This document shows, piece after piece, positions 47,425 to 60,234 of a DNA stretch of 64,000 bases. This stretch comes from Polychytrium aggregatum (Eukaryota > Chytridiomycota > Chytridiomycetes > Polychytriales). Under the pieces are notes generated by a model. That model was not told where the DNA came from and searched no databases. It saw only the letters and a list, made by a program, of their open reading frames with translations. The stretch covers positions 372,001 to 436,000 of the forward strand of contig NW_026516226.1 of the NCBI RefSeq assembly GCF_025602895.1, in the 5' to 3' direction. The first letter of the stretch is position 1. Each line of letters begins with the position of its first letter. Made by a program: the position numbers and the translations under genes.

Positions 47425-47990
47425 TTCCGCTCAATATGGTGTCGTTTGAGGTGCTGGAGAGTCTGCGCAAGCTGAAGAAGGCGGTCTTATCAGATGAGCA
47501 GCCAAAACGACACCGGATCCCGAGAGCCAGCGCCGTGATTGTCGTTGGCTCGATGGGAAACGGCGTTGCTGGGCGGACAGGGCGATCCGGTTGAATCAGG
47601 GCCAGCCGCTTCGGTGTCCTCCAACGAAATCAACGACCAGCGGCTATCCGCTGTGCCGGGGATGCACTGCCGGGGATGCACTGCCGGTGCTCCAAGTGGG
47701 AGCTGCTCGCCATCCGGCTTGCGCTCGGCTGGATGGTCGCCCGATGCCCGGACGCATGATGCTTGGATGGCCCCAACGGCGACGGCGCTGCGAGGCTGCA
47801 TGGAAGTGTTGGATCGCCGCCGGCCACACGATCGATCCTCGACCGGCTCTGGCTCTGATCTGGACGACCCTCTCGGCACATTCGACCTCGCTGCCCTCCA
47901 GCCCTGTCCGGCACTGATCGACCGCTGATATCCCAAAGCATCCGACCAACCGCCACAACATCAACCACATTTGAGCTCTGTCGGCAGGCC
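47425..47990. promoter_or_regulatory. Divergent promoter region of two E2 genes
   Basis: This 566-bp region lies between the UBE2U-like (-) and UBE2E-like (+) start codons. It contains a GCCGGGGATGCACT direct repeat near 47655-47690 and no supported gene. Confidence 0.5.
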
Positions 47991-49257
<1,267 letters not shown>

Positions 49258-49748
49258 GCTGGCTGCCTTCTATCTGGCAGAGATAAATGCTGGTCGCGAG
49301 TTCGAAACTGTATTGTCGGCATCCGCAAGTGCAGAAGTGTCTCGGAACGCACACCTTCCTGACGATCGCCCGCTGTTTGCTTTGTGTAGATATGCCTGTT
49401 GACCCCAATCAGGCTCAGAGGGCATGGAAGGCTGCTGGAGTCGAGGCAGAGTGCGCGACGCTGAAGCATAGGCCAGTCCAGAAGTCGCTGTTAGCGGATG
49501 TGATGAGCATCAACCGAGCCATGCTCTCAATACAGCGCCTTTGGAGTCACTTGCAATGGTCCATGTCCGCTGTTTGCCGACAGAATGTTTGGAGAGGCGG
49601 GGAGGGAGGGGGGAAACGCGTGGATGAAAGCGCTGTTCAGTCGCTGGCGGGCGTCGGGAAGACCTTAGCCTGGATCTGATCTGATCTGGCGCAAATCGTC
49701 CAGCGACCAACCCTCTGCAAATATCACCCACCCAATTCTACGGACACC
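49258..49748. other. Spacer between UBE2E-like and RS/KS-rich genes
   Basis: No gene is supported. It holds the 3' flank of the E2 gene and the promoter of the next. A GGGGAGGGAGGGGG run lies near 49598-49613. Confidence 0.5.
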
Positions 49749-51817
49749 ATGAGTAGGGAACGCTCCGATCGACAAGAGCGGGACCGATCTCGAGATCGCC
49801 GCGCATCAGAGGCACCTCGATCCTCGGATCGTCACGACGATCGAGACAGAAGAGATGATCGAGACCGACGAGACGATCGAGACAGAAGAGACGACCGAGA
49901 CAGAAGAGACGATCGAGACCGACAAGACGATCGAGACAGAAGAGACGACCGTGACAGAAGAGATGGTCGCCATGAGCGCAGGAGCCGCCACGGAGACGAT
50001 ATCGACGACCATGCCGATTCCCGCATTCGTCGGCGATCGCCCTCCTCTGACAGTAGTGCCGCTGAGCGCCGCTCGTCACCAGGAAGGAACAAGCGTTCCC
50101 GCACAGGCGCCGGTTCGGAGTCTTCCTCGGACTCTTCTTCGGACTCGGACTCATCCAGCAAGAACGAGCGCCGAAGGCACCGCAAAGAAAAGAAAGAGAA
50201 GAAAAAGTCAGAGAAGAAGAAGAAGGACTCCAAAAAGAAGGTGGGTTGGTTTGGGGAGGGGGGAGTGGCTCATGGCGGTTCCTCGATGGAAGCCAAGGAG
50301 GCTTGTTGAGGGGGGGGGACGGCCGCTAGTCAATGTGCAAGCAAGCACGCACATATGCACACATGCACACATGCACACCCACCTCCTTTAAGGAATGTGG
50401 AGATGAAAAGCTTGATGTATGCTGTTGCGGGGAGAGATTTGACCCTCTCATGCTCATCCTGATCATCCTGCTCACCCCGGTGTCAAATCCACTGTCCAGG
50501 ACAAGAAGAAGAAGAGCAAAAAGTCCAAGGACTCCAAGGACAAGTCCAAGTCCAAGTCGTCCGAACAACACTATGTACGTATCCAACCTCAAAGCCATGA
50601 TTCCTTCAGGCCCATCGCTATGAAACCCCGCGCCTGTTGACTCGTCCCCGGCAATACTAACGGGATCTCTCTGCTGCACACAGGGTGCTCGCGGTATTCT
50701 ACGCAGTAGTGATGTGAGTCTTGCGTTCTCTTCCTGGATCAACGACACTGGCTCAGGGCAATGTCTCCGGATATGCCGTTGCTGTGGTGCAGCCATCGAT
50801 AGACTGTATTTCGTGCTGATTGACGCAGATATAACCAAGACTGATACTCATGATATGTGTGCTCTCTCGCTCTTGGCGTGTGCTGTGTCCCTGATATCCA
50901 CAGTACTATCACAAGGAAAACGAGTTTCGGGCTTGGCTCATCGACGTCAAGCGAATGTCGCCCGAGACCCTTTCAACTGTCGCAATGAAAAAGTATTTTG
51001 AAGAATATATCGAGGACTACAACACGATGACTCTGCCTCACGACAAGTACTATGACTTGCAATACTGGTGCGTAATTCAAAGGCTCTGCCGCCTTTGCTG
51101 CCTACAACCAAAAGCAGATACGGTAGTCGAGCCGGAGAGCGCGGAGGCAGTCGCCCAACGGAACATTGTCTGTGTGGGCCGTCAATGCGCAGAATGTCCG
51201 TGCACATGACTGTCATTGTTGTTGGAGAAAACGATCGAGCGTGAAAGGTTCGCTGTTGCTTGTTGCACATGCCATCGCTGACGTCTTGATGGCTCGATCC
51301 AGGGAGAGGCAGCAGATGGTGAAGGGCACCTCGGCTCTGCTGGATACCAATGACGCAGCATTTGATTTTGGGAAAGGTAAGGGCTTTACTGGCGAGTATC
51401 ACTGGCTTTGGCCAGTCAACTCTGCCAGATAACCCGAGCAATTCGCTGCGAGGTTCGAGATGCAATTGGGAGCTGTGTATTGTCATGGCATGCCACCCTG
51501 TCCGCTAGAAAGGGCTGTGGGCTCCAACTCTTGATCGAAACGCACCCATTGTCATTTTCTCACTCATACGATCCGCTTGTGCATTTGTATGTGTGTATTT
51601 GTATGTGTGTATTGTGTATGTGGCAGACGAGGAGCGAGTTCAACAGGGGATTCGAGCCCAAAGATCGGCCGTGACAACCAATCCCACACCCGGATTCACA
51701 AAGGAACAAGTCCTTGGCCTGAAGAAGCTCGAAGAAGATCGAGTCGCAGCCGATCGGCTCCGCAAGATGGGCTACAAGCCCAAAGAAAGTCTGGGTGTCC
51801 GCTACGAAGGCACGTGA
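49749..51817 (+). CDS. RS/KS-rich nuclear protein with an SCI1-like conserved domain
   Basis: Six exons: 49749-50240, 50500-50574, 50684-50713, 50904-51067, 51303-51376, 51627-51817, giving 341 aa. The N-terminal half is low-complexity: Arg/Asp repeats (DRDRRDD units, residues ~25-75), a Ser/Asp stretch and Lys-rich runs, typical of splicing-associated nuclear proteins. Exons 3-4 encode a conserved block, YYHKENEFRAWLIDVK, then KKYFEEYIEDYN and PHDKYYDLQYW. It resembles the plant style cell-cycle inhibitor 1-like family (YFxKNxEFxxWL, FVKDWN, YYD). The C-terminus is helical and charged (FTKEQVLGLKKLEEDR). The family assignment is from memory of the motif and is tentative; the exon structure closes in phase. 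Confidence 0.78.
49846..49971. repeat. Coding tandem repeat (GATCGAGACAGAAGA, 15 bp)
   Basis: About eight copies of a 15-bp unit encode DRDRR/DD repeats within exon 1 of the RS/KS-rich gene. The length is a multiple of three, so the frame is kept. Confidence 0.85.
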
Positions 51818-52428
51818 AGCACGAAAGCCGACGTCGAAGCGGCCGTGCTGCTGCATCATGGGAAATGTACCATGAGGCGGAGTGACGCGCAATGATGTGC
51901 AGTGGGGCGTACAGCAAACAATGGAGGAGCAGGATTCGGAACAAGAAAAGCATCCGCCATGGCCTCCTCGGCAAGATGTCTTCTGGGCTGTCTTACAGGG
52001 GCAAAGACCAGTTATATTCTCGCAAGCGAGCGGGGGGAGGGGCAAGCATCGTACAGACGAGCAGGATGTGCAAGCAGGATGTGCAAGCAGGATGTGCAAG
52101 CAGGATGTGCAAGCAGGATGTGCAAGCAGGATGTGCAAGCAGGATGTGCAAGCAGGTCGAGATCAATGAGAGTATTTGACAGGGAAAGAGAGGGGTCGAG
52201 CAGCGCGAGGCCACTGGATATGCAGCGCTGGGAGAAGAAAGAGAACAATGGGGGATAATCGGAAGAACGAGACACCTTGGAACGGTAGGGGTGCGACCGA
52301 ACAAGAGCGACATGCCAAGTGCAAGAAACGAAAGAGAAAAGACGAAGGGACAAAAAGACGACAAGAAGCAAACAAAAAAAGGAAAGGCGGGGGGAATGGG
52401 ACGGAAGGCGCTTGGGAGGCGGCAACGA
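51818..52428. other. Convergent 3' spacer between RS/KS-rich and membrane-SH3 genes
   Basis: Both neighbours end here. It contains a 13-bp minisatellite (52063-52160) and a purine-rich stretch (about 52180-52400). No gene is supported. Confidence 0.55.
52063..52160. repeat. Minisatellite, 13-bp unit (CAGGATGTGCAAG), seven copies
   Basis: Seven nearly identical tandem copies lie between two convergent genes. Frames through it on both strands are repeat artefacts. Confidence 0.92.
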
Positions 52429-54275
52429 CTAGCGGCCACCACCGTACAGACTTTGGGCTCGTTTCTTGAGCGGTCCCTTCTCGGACGTGACGGATATCAG
52501 GGGGAAGGCACCGTATTCGCCCGTGGTGACGTTTGTTCCCACAGCCCAGCCGTCTTCGTACTCCTCATCGATCTCTACAATATCGTCGACATCCAGATAA
52601 AGCTCGTCATCCAAGACAGGGACATAGCGTTTGACGGTGCGGCGTCGCTTTCCATTGCCACCGCCGCTGGTGGGCACCGACTTTGTGGTGCTTTTGGGCG
52701 ACTGCTTGGGGGATTGCTTGGGCGACTGCTTGCCGCCCGGCCTGGCGTACATGGATTTTGGTGTGCCGTCGTCATCTGAGAATTGGCGGGCAGGCTTCAT
52801 GGTCCGGCGATCCGAGTTGTACATGGACGGCGCCCCTCTCTCGGGATAGTACGTGGATGGCGCTCCTCGCTCCGAGTTGTACATGGACGGCGGTGGTCCT
52901 CGGTTGGTCTGCTTGGGATTGGATTTGGGTGCGTCGGGGTGACGTCCCTCGAGCAGGTTCATGGTTCCGGTGGAGGGCCGAGGCAGCTTTTCGGTCATCT
53001 CATAGTCCTCGGCGGCCTTGCCTCCGCGACCAGCGGTTCCTCCGTCTCGGCTGCCAGTTCCGTCGCGACTGCCGGTTCCATCGCGGCTGTTCTTGGTCAG
53101 GAAGGCCTTGGGTGGAGTCTGATCGAATCGTGTGTACCGCTCGTTGGAGAAGCGATTGGCGTTGTAGTTGTGGCTACTGAAGTTGTCGTCGGGATCCCGG
53201 ATCAGCTTGAAGAAGGCAACGATGGCGCCAACCGCCTGGAAGAGTGAAAGGGGGAGCAGCGGAGTCAGCCGTGAGGTTTTGGATGCCAATCAGAGATCAA
53301 GGGAGACGCCACAGCAACAGAACCAGTCCGACCTGAGGGGGGTTGCGGATACAACGCACGCACTCCCACAAGCACACATCGACAGGAGGCTGCTCGGGAC
53401 TCACCAGAACCCAGATGTGGATGCCATAGGCCATGGGTACGCCCGTCACGATCAGCTTGCCCGTGGAAGTTGACAGGATCGCTGGGTTAGCCAACGCTGA
53501 GGTCGGCGACGGCAGGACCGATGACTTTGACGAGGCGGATGAGGGTGTGGCCGAGGCCGGAGCAGCGGTGCTGGTGCTGGCGCCTCCGGGGCCCGGCAGG
53601 CTCAGCGCCGTTGGAACTGTGATGGACGAAGTTGCAGGCGGAGCAGCAGCACTCGTCGTGGGTTGAGGAACAGGGGCTGGAGGCGGCGGAGACGGGCTAT
53701 CCTGGCGACGACGGAGTCCGGCAGGGACGGCCTTTGAGGGTTTGCTGAAGCCGAGCGAGTCCATTGGGGCGCTGGAGGAGGAGGAGGCGAACAGCAGCGA
53801 CGGCGAAAGCGACGGGGTCGAATATGTCTGCACCATGCTGTTTCCCTGCCACAGCACCGGGTTGGCGAGCGGGATGGTGACGACTCCGATGAGGAGGAGC
53901 AGATGCGCAATGCCGATGATGACCCACAGTGCGCAAATGACAATGTACTGGAGAAGAAGCAGCCGACGCCGAATATGGCAGGACACAGAGGGATGTTAGA
54001 TGGGACTGACAGCTGGGCCGAAACCCGGGGATCGGCCGACAGAGAACCACCGGCACGGCGAAGGGAGACACCAGATGGGGCGAACTTACGAGCCAGGCAA
54101 AGAGCTTGCTCTTGCGGAGAGTCGCCAGGGCCGAGCACACCAGCAGCAGCACCATCAGCGCCGCCGTGATCCCGAGAGCATAGAATGCGCCGTCCAGCCC
54201 GAAAAAGACGACGAGTGCCAGCGACAGCACGAGGTGGGTCCCCGAGACGAGGCTCATCAGCAGCACTGGCGTCAT
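52429..54275 (-). CDS. Multi-pass membrane protein with mucin-like loop and C-terminal SH3 domain (Sho1-like)
   Basis: Three exons on the minus strand: 54090-54275, 53405-53947, 52429-53235, giving 511 aa. Exon 1 holds two hydrophobic segments (about 5-24 and 28-50). Exon 2 opens with a third (IVICALWVIIGIAHLLLLIGVV) and continues into ~120 residues rich in Ser, Thr, Pro and Ala, suited to O-mannosylation. It ends in a fourth segment running over the exon 2/3 junction (IHIWVLAVGAIVAFF). The cytoplasmic tail has short repeats (SRDGTG, ERGAPS, QSPK) and a C-terminal SH3 domain (YVPVLDDELYLDVDDIVEI, DGWAVGTN, GEYGAFPL). Four TMs plus SH3 is the Sho1 osmosensor plan, while the Ser/Thr-rich loop recalls the mucin Msb2. 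Function is inferred from architecture only. Confidence 0.82.
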
Positions 54276-55379
54276 GGTTGCGACGGAGCCTTGGAGGTGA
54301 GCGGATTCAGGACAAGTTCGAGGACGGGTTGTGTTGAGTTGTGTTGTGCTGCGGGAGATTGGATGCAGGGCCTGTCAAGACGGAGATGCCGCGACGGAGA
54401 TGCCGCGACGGAATCGAAAAGAGATAGGAAGGCGGGGGAGAGGACAGCGTTCGTCCTGCGAGAGCAGCGTCCTCTGCGTGGGGGAAAGGACGGCGAATGA
54501 ACAGGAGTAAGAGCCAGAGCAGAAGAGCAAGAGCAGGAGAAGGACGATCCAGCAGAGCCGCCCGCAGAGCCGCCACAGAGCCGCGGCAGGATCGATCCTT
54601 TGCTCGGGTGCGGGCACAGCAGGCCAGGGCAACAAAGGAGCGGCGACTGAGCCGGGCAGCAGACGAGGTACAGGGACACAGGCGATCCTCTGTGGGCGTC
54701 GATCCACAGACATCAACACTCGCAGTCGACAGACATCAGTGGACACTCTCAATCAACGCCCTGTGTCACAGCGGGCAAAGCCGTGCGACAAGCCCTGTAT
54801 CCACAGAGACAGCAGAGGAAAGGGCCGCGATGAAACCAGCACAGCAAAACGCAAACACCGCGACCCAACACGGGGGGAGTCGGACAGCGTGTCGCAAGGG
54901 TGCTGCAATGGTGCTGCAATGGTGGTGCGAGGGTGGTGCAAGGCTGTGGCGGGCTGTCGCCAACAGAGCTGCCGCGCATTGCGATTGACACCCGCATTGG
55001 CATCGACACCCGCATCGGCATCGACACCCGCATTCGCATCGAGACTCACATTCGCATTGGTTCGGCGACCAATTGGACGATGCAAGTCCCCGTCTCGCCG
55101 TGCAGGTGGGCACGCTTCCGTGTTCAGGCGTCGCCACAGCAAGCCCACGTGCGTGCCACACATTCGCATTCACATCCACACGTTCCCACGCACACACAAG
55201 CCGACCCCAACCACGCCAGCATCGGTGCCAGGGGATCAAGATGACGGACGACAAAATACAAATACAAATACAAAAACATAGACGCACTGGCTCCCCAAAC
55301 TCCATCCCATGATGACGGGCTGCACCAGTCACACCTCAAACTGAGATAGCGGCCGTTGCGAGCGAGCTCAATCCTCGGT
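54276..55379. other. 1.1-kb spacer upstream of the membrane-SH3 gene
   Basis: This is the longest gene-free stretch. It holds imperfect CATCGACACCCGCATTGG repeats (54985-55050), a GCTGCAATGGTGGTGC cluster (about 54900-54945) and an AAATACAAATACAAA run near 55255-55275, close to the 3' end of the TIR-NACHT gene. No frame shows family sequence. Confidence 0.55.
54985..55050. repeat. Tandem GCATCGACACCC repeats (18-bp period)
   Basis: Three to four imperfect copies of (G)ATTG/GCATCGACACCCGCAT lie in the spacer, followed by a related GCATCGAGACTCACATTC unit. Confidence 0.75.
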
Positions 55380-58300
55380 CTACTGGCGCCATTTGAACAG
55401 GCCCTTGAGCACTTCGAGCTGGGACCCGCGACTTTCGGGCGAGGATGACCGAGCTGCTGCGCGGTTTGCGAGGTATCGTTGCAGCTCAAGCCGGATCTCT
55501 GGGGTATCGAGATAGATTGGCTGTGAAGATATGGGTGTCAGCAGGGCTCGCAGGAGGCAGTCGACAACAAGAGGCTTACCAAAATGACAACAAGGCGGAA
55601 TTTGACCATCACAAGTGCCCCGGATGGGAGGAATCCGTCGAAATCCCAGCGAAGGAGGGCATGAGGGACTTTGGCGGCGTGGACACCGTGGCGAATCCAC
55701 TGGAGAACCTTATCGACTTCGAACAAATCAAAGGAGGACAGAGGAAATGAAGTCGCAGCGATCTCGCTGGCGCTTGCACTGGAGCGAACAAACTGGTCAC
55801 TGCGACGCACCCAGAGGATTTGGACACCATCGCAATCGTACGATTTGATCGAGCTACCATCGGGCGAAATGGTTACGGAGTACACGGGATTGGTGTGTCC
55901 ATTGAGGGTGCTTTGCAGCCGATACGTCGTCATATTCCACACTCTGACGGTCGTGTCCTCAGAGCCAGAGACAATCCACTTGCTGTCCGGCGAGATGGCC
56001 ACCGAGTAAACCGAATCGGTGTGCCCCTTGAAAGTATGCTTAAGGCGGAATGTACTGGCATCCCAGATCTTGACTGTGTTGTCACCGGAGCCGGAGGCAA
56101 TCCACTTGCCATCGGGCGAGATCACCACGGAATTCACATCATCGGAGTGTCCCTTCAGGGTGTGCTTCACCTGGCCAGTTACGGTGTCCCACACTTTGAT
56201 GGTCTCGTCATCCGAGCCGGAGGCAACCCATAAGCCATCCGGCGAGATCGCGACAACATTCACATCGTCGGTGTGTCCCTCAAGAGACGGGGAAACCTGG
56301 CTTGTGGCTGCATCCCAGATCTTCATGGTCCCGTCAAACGAGCTGGAGACGATCCAGTTACTGTCGGGTGAAACAGCCACAGAGAAGACATATTCTGTAT
56401 GTCCCTCAAGGGTGTGCTTTACTTGACCATTAGCCAAACTCCACACCTTGATGGTGTTGTCCCAAGAGCCAGAGACGATCCACTCGCCATCGGGTGAGAT
56501 CGCTACGGAGTGTACCGAGTCTGAGTGCCCCGCGAGGGTGCGCTTCAGGCGACATGTGATCACATCCCACACCTTGATCGTGCTGTCCAAAGAGCCGGAT
56601 ACGACGAACTTTCCATCGGGTGAGATCGCCACGGAGTACACATGTCTTTTGTGTCCTTCGAGGGTGTGCATCAGTTGGCCAGTGATAATATCCCACACCT
56701 TGATGGTCTTGTCCCATGAACCAGAGGCGGCCCACTTGCCATCAGGTGAGATGGCCACCGAGCACACATAGTCTGTGTGTCCTTCAAGGGTGCTTTTCAC
56801 TTGGCCCGTGGTGGCATCCCAGATCTTGATGGTCTTGTCGCTTGCGCCGGAAGCGATCCACTTGCCATCAGGTGAAATCGCCACACTGGTCACACCTTCT
56901 GCGTGTCCCTTGAGGGTTTTCTTGAGTTGGCCCGTCGTGAAATCCCACACTCTGATGGTGTTTTCATCGGAGCCAGAGGCGATCCACTTGCCATCTGGTG
57001 CGATAGCTGCAACACTAGCACCACTTGTACCCCCATCGATGCTGAGCCTCACTTGGCCGGTGGCAGCATCCCATACGTTGATGGTCTTGTCCCAAGAACC
57101 AGAGGCAATCCACTTGCCATCAGGTGAGATTGCCACAGAATTCACCTGGCTCGAGTGGCATGTGAGTGTCATCTCACACGGATCCCAGGTGGGTGCTGGA
57201 CCAGCCGTGACCAGGAACGGAATCTTGTCCTCGAGTTGGTTGGCATATGTCTTGTAGATCGCCGTCTGCTTCGGTGTGAATGCAAACCCCGAGTTGTACA
57301 CCTGTGGTGCACTCTTGATGATCGGATCGGCAAACTCGCGGATGAATCGATACGTGTCCTTGACCAGTTCCTTCGTGGTGTCGTCGACGATGGTGCTGGG
57401 TGCCTTGACGATCACTCCTCGCAGCACAGCCAGTTGCTCGATGATCGGCTTGACCACATGTGTGAGCGATCCACACTCGAGCCAGAAGAACACATGCGTC
57501 TTGACGAACCGAGTGAGCACCGCTGCCACATCGACCATCTCGACCGACTGCCACACCGGACTCGACTCGGCCACTCCTTCCACACACCACACAAAGTGTG
57601 TGATCCAGTGGGCGACGCTGTATCGCAGCGACGGTGTGATCTTGACTGCGACCCTGTCCTCGAGGTCAGGGATCTTGTCGTGGAACTCGTAGATATCGCA
57701 GATGTTGATCACTGGGTCGTGCGAGAGGATCTCGCCGAGACATCCCTTGGCAAACACCGTGTGGAACGAGGTCGACACATGCCACGGATGGCCAGTCGAT
57801 GCATCGCCGAGGAGATAGTCCGCCACCGACTTGTGGTTGAACTTGACCTCGGTGTTGGTGGACTGGCTGTCTCGGGGATCCAGTCCATTGGCGCCTGGAT
57901 CGAGGACCAGACTGAGGCTCTTGAGACACTCGCGAACGACGCCGATCTCGAGTCCAAACACATCGGCGATGATCTGCGGGGTCAGGATCGACTGGGCTGT
58001 GGCGATTGCCGACACCACCGTGACCAGCTCGGCCAGGTGGCTCGACTGCGAGTGGATCTTGGCGAATGTCTTGTGATACAGCTGCCCGACATCGGCGGCG
58101 CTGTCGTTGATGTCCTTGATCGTGGCGAGTGTCACTGGGCCATCCTTGGCTGCTGCGTCGACGGTGTTGAGGATCAGGTTGATCCACACGAATGTCTTGG
58201 ACTGGTCCAGCAGGATGGCGACTGCCTCGGTGCGGTTCGAGTCACTGAGAATGTCATACACTCGAAGTCGGTGGTGGATGAACACCTCGAGGTCGCGGAT

Positions 58301-60234
58301 GTTCTCCTCGCTCGAGGGCTCGATCGTCTTGGTCGGGACTCCATCGAATGCTGCCTTGATGTCCTCCTCGGGACGAGATGTCAGCAGCAGCTTGAGCCAC
58401 GGACGGGTCTTGTTCAGCTCGACAAAGCGCCAGGCAAGCAGACTGAGCAGCTGGTCGCGCGGAGAACACTCGTCGAGTGCATCCACCAGGATCATCACCG
58501 ATCCCTTGGGTCTGTAGTCGCCAATGGCTTCGAGTGGATCCTCAATCACGGCCTTGAACAGATCGGGGATGCTCATCTTATCGAGGTCGTCCTTGGTGTG
58601 GCCAGCATCGAGGAGCTTGCGGCCGATCGGCGAGTACCATTTGCACAGACCGTATGCGATGGTGTTCAACACAATTCGTGGATCGCTCTTGCGGATGTCG
58701 TTGTATTTGAGGAACAGCGCCGACACCAGCTGGTTGGTGGCTGTGAGGATGTTGGCGATCTGGGCGGCAGCAACAGACTTGCCCACACCAGCAACGGCAT
58801 TGACCCACAGGACAGTGTCGGTAGTGTCTTGGTTGACCCAGTCGGTGGTCTGGTCGAACAGCCACTGGCGGGTGCTCTCGACATACAGATCCTCGAGTGC
58901 CCTTCTGTCGGAAGTGGAGTCGACTGGATCGAGGAGGGATCGCAAGAGCGAATCCTGGTCGGCAGTGAGCTGGATGGGCCCGCCTTGGTGGTATGTTGCT
59001 CCTTGGTCAGTTGCCGTCTTGGTCTTGGTGACAAGCTCTCGTAACCCAGGAACGAGTCTGGAAGCACCATGAGTCAGCGATAGGAAGTGGTATCCACAAG
59101 GAGACATTCACACTTACTGTCTGAGAGCGGCTGTATCGACAGCCTTGAGTGCTTGGAGTTTGAACAGCTCCTTGAATGTCTGCTGGACAGTCATCGGCTG
59201 ATTATCGAAGAGTGGACTGGATTTGTGCGCCGGAGGAAAGTCAGGGAACTTGTTAACTGGCGGAAAATACTCCTTCTTGAGGGTCTCGTCGCCGAACTTG
59301 CGAGTGGACCACATGAGGACAGGCTGAACGATGACGGGGTGGTCGGTGGCGGCGGTGTCCTGCATCAACTTGAGGGCGTGCTGGATCTGTGGATGGACGA
59401 GTGAATGTGAGTTATGGTTTGACGAATGAGACCAGGATCAGCACCTGACCCACCTCGAGGAACTGATTGTCGGGCCAGACATGTGCGTTGAAGGTGCGCT
59501 TCAGACCGTCCTCGGAGAGAATGACGATGATGACGCAGGACTTGTAGAGACCGTTGATGAAACCCTGCTCCCAGTCCATGCCGTTGCAGAGACACTGGAT
59601 GTCGAGGTATGGATGGAGCGCCGTGTGGCCTCGAGGGGTTGTGGCCAGGGTCCCATGCAGCGACGATGCATTGACAGCGTCGCTCTCGACCCGGTAGCTG
59701 TGGAAGGACGGTCGGTCAGCAAGTGGAGGTCAATGTGAATCAGTTGGTGCGGAACAGGCGAATGTGGTGTCGCTCTGATGCTGGATATCAACGCCACCTG
59801 ATGAAGACTTCGTGAGACGTAAAGTTGTTCTGGCAGACCCAGCCATCCAGAGGGTGCGCTGGAACGTAGTCGTTGGCAGTGAGGACTCTGGTGGGCCCCT
59901 GAACAACGACTTCGCTGGGCTGGGACTGGGGTGGCGGCTGTGGGTGTGTCTGCGAGGATGTCGGGATTGCGCTTTGGGTATGGGTCTGCTCGTGCTGCTT
60001 CTGCGCCATCTGGAGCTTCTTGATGGCGCCGGGCTTCATTCCAATCTCCTTCATGTCAGACACCTCAAGGGCGAGCAGCTGAAGCGGCCAACAGTCAGCA
60101 CCGCGATATGCAACAGGACATCTGCTGCAGAGTTCGCTCACCAGGTCGACGCTGTCGTATTCGTTCTCCAGGAAGACATCCTTGTATTTGGCCAGGTCTG
60201 CTTGCCTGAGGAACTCGTCAAAGGGGTCGTCCAT
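55380..60234 (-). CDS. SAM-TIR-NACHT-WD40 receptor-like protein (NLR/STAND architecture)
   Basis: Six exons on the minus strand: 60142-60234, 59798-60078, 59454-59697, 59118-59386, 55580-59057, 55380-55520, giving 1,501 aa; every phase closes. Residues ~5-60 form a SAM domain (FLRQADLAKYKDVFLENEY..LALEVSDMKEIGM..IKKL). A Gln/Pro linker follows. Residues ~119-245 form a TIR domain (HEVFISYRVESD, HPYLDIQCLCNGMDWEQGF, VIIVILSEDGL, WPDNQFLEIQHAL); the Glu of QFLE, residue ~206, aligns with the catalytic Glu of NAD-cleaving TIRs. Then a NACHT-type ATPase: Walker A AVAGVGKS at ~385, Walker B MILVDALDEC at ~490, LLTSRPEED at ~523. Residues ~925-1385 carry ten highly alike WD40 repeats plus a degenerate one, then a ~115-residue C-terminus. 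STAND proteins oligomerise when the repeat sensor is engaged. A TIR effector suggests NAD depletion or signalling. An upstream exon cannot be excluded, because the ATG follows a TTGCAG acceptor-like site. Confidence 0.9.
55791..57178 (-). repeat. Array of 10-11 near-identical WD40 repeat units (126-bp period)
   Basis: Within exon 5 of the TIR-NACHT gene the DNA repeats with a 126-bp (42-codon) period. The core SVAISPDGKWIASGS plus DxTIKVWD recurs ten times with few changes, and the last copy is degenerate. Confidence 0.93.

Noticed and set aside
52012-52442. Small Cys/His-rich proteins over the 13-bp repeat
   Set aside because: They are open only because the repeat lacks stops. They sit between two convergent 3' ends with no splice or start support.
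57155-59044. 629-codon open frame on the plus strand opposite the NACHT domain
   Set aside because: It lies wholly antisense to conserved NACHT coding sequence. Its residues are Asp/Leu/Val/His-rich as expected for the reverse of this codon usage, and no family motif is visible.
55380-60234. Recent bacterial origin of the TIR-NACHT gene
   Set aside because: The gene has five introns of the same type as its neighbours, similar GC content and similar codon use. If transferred, it was long ago.
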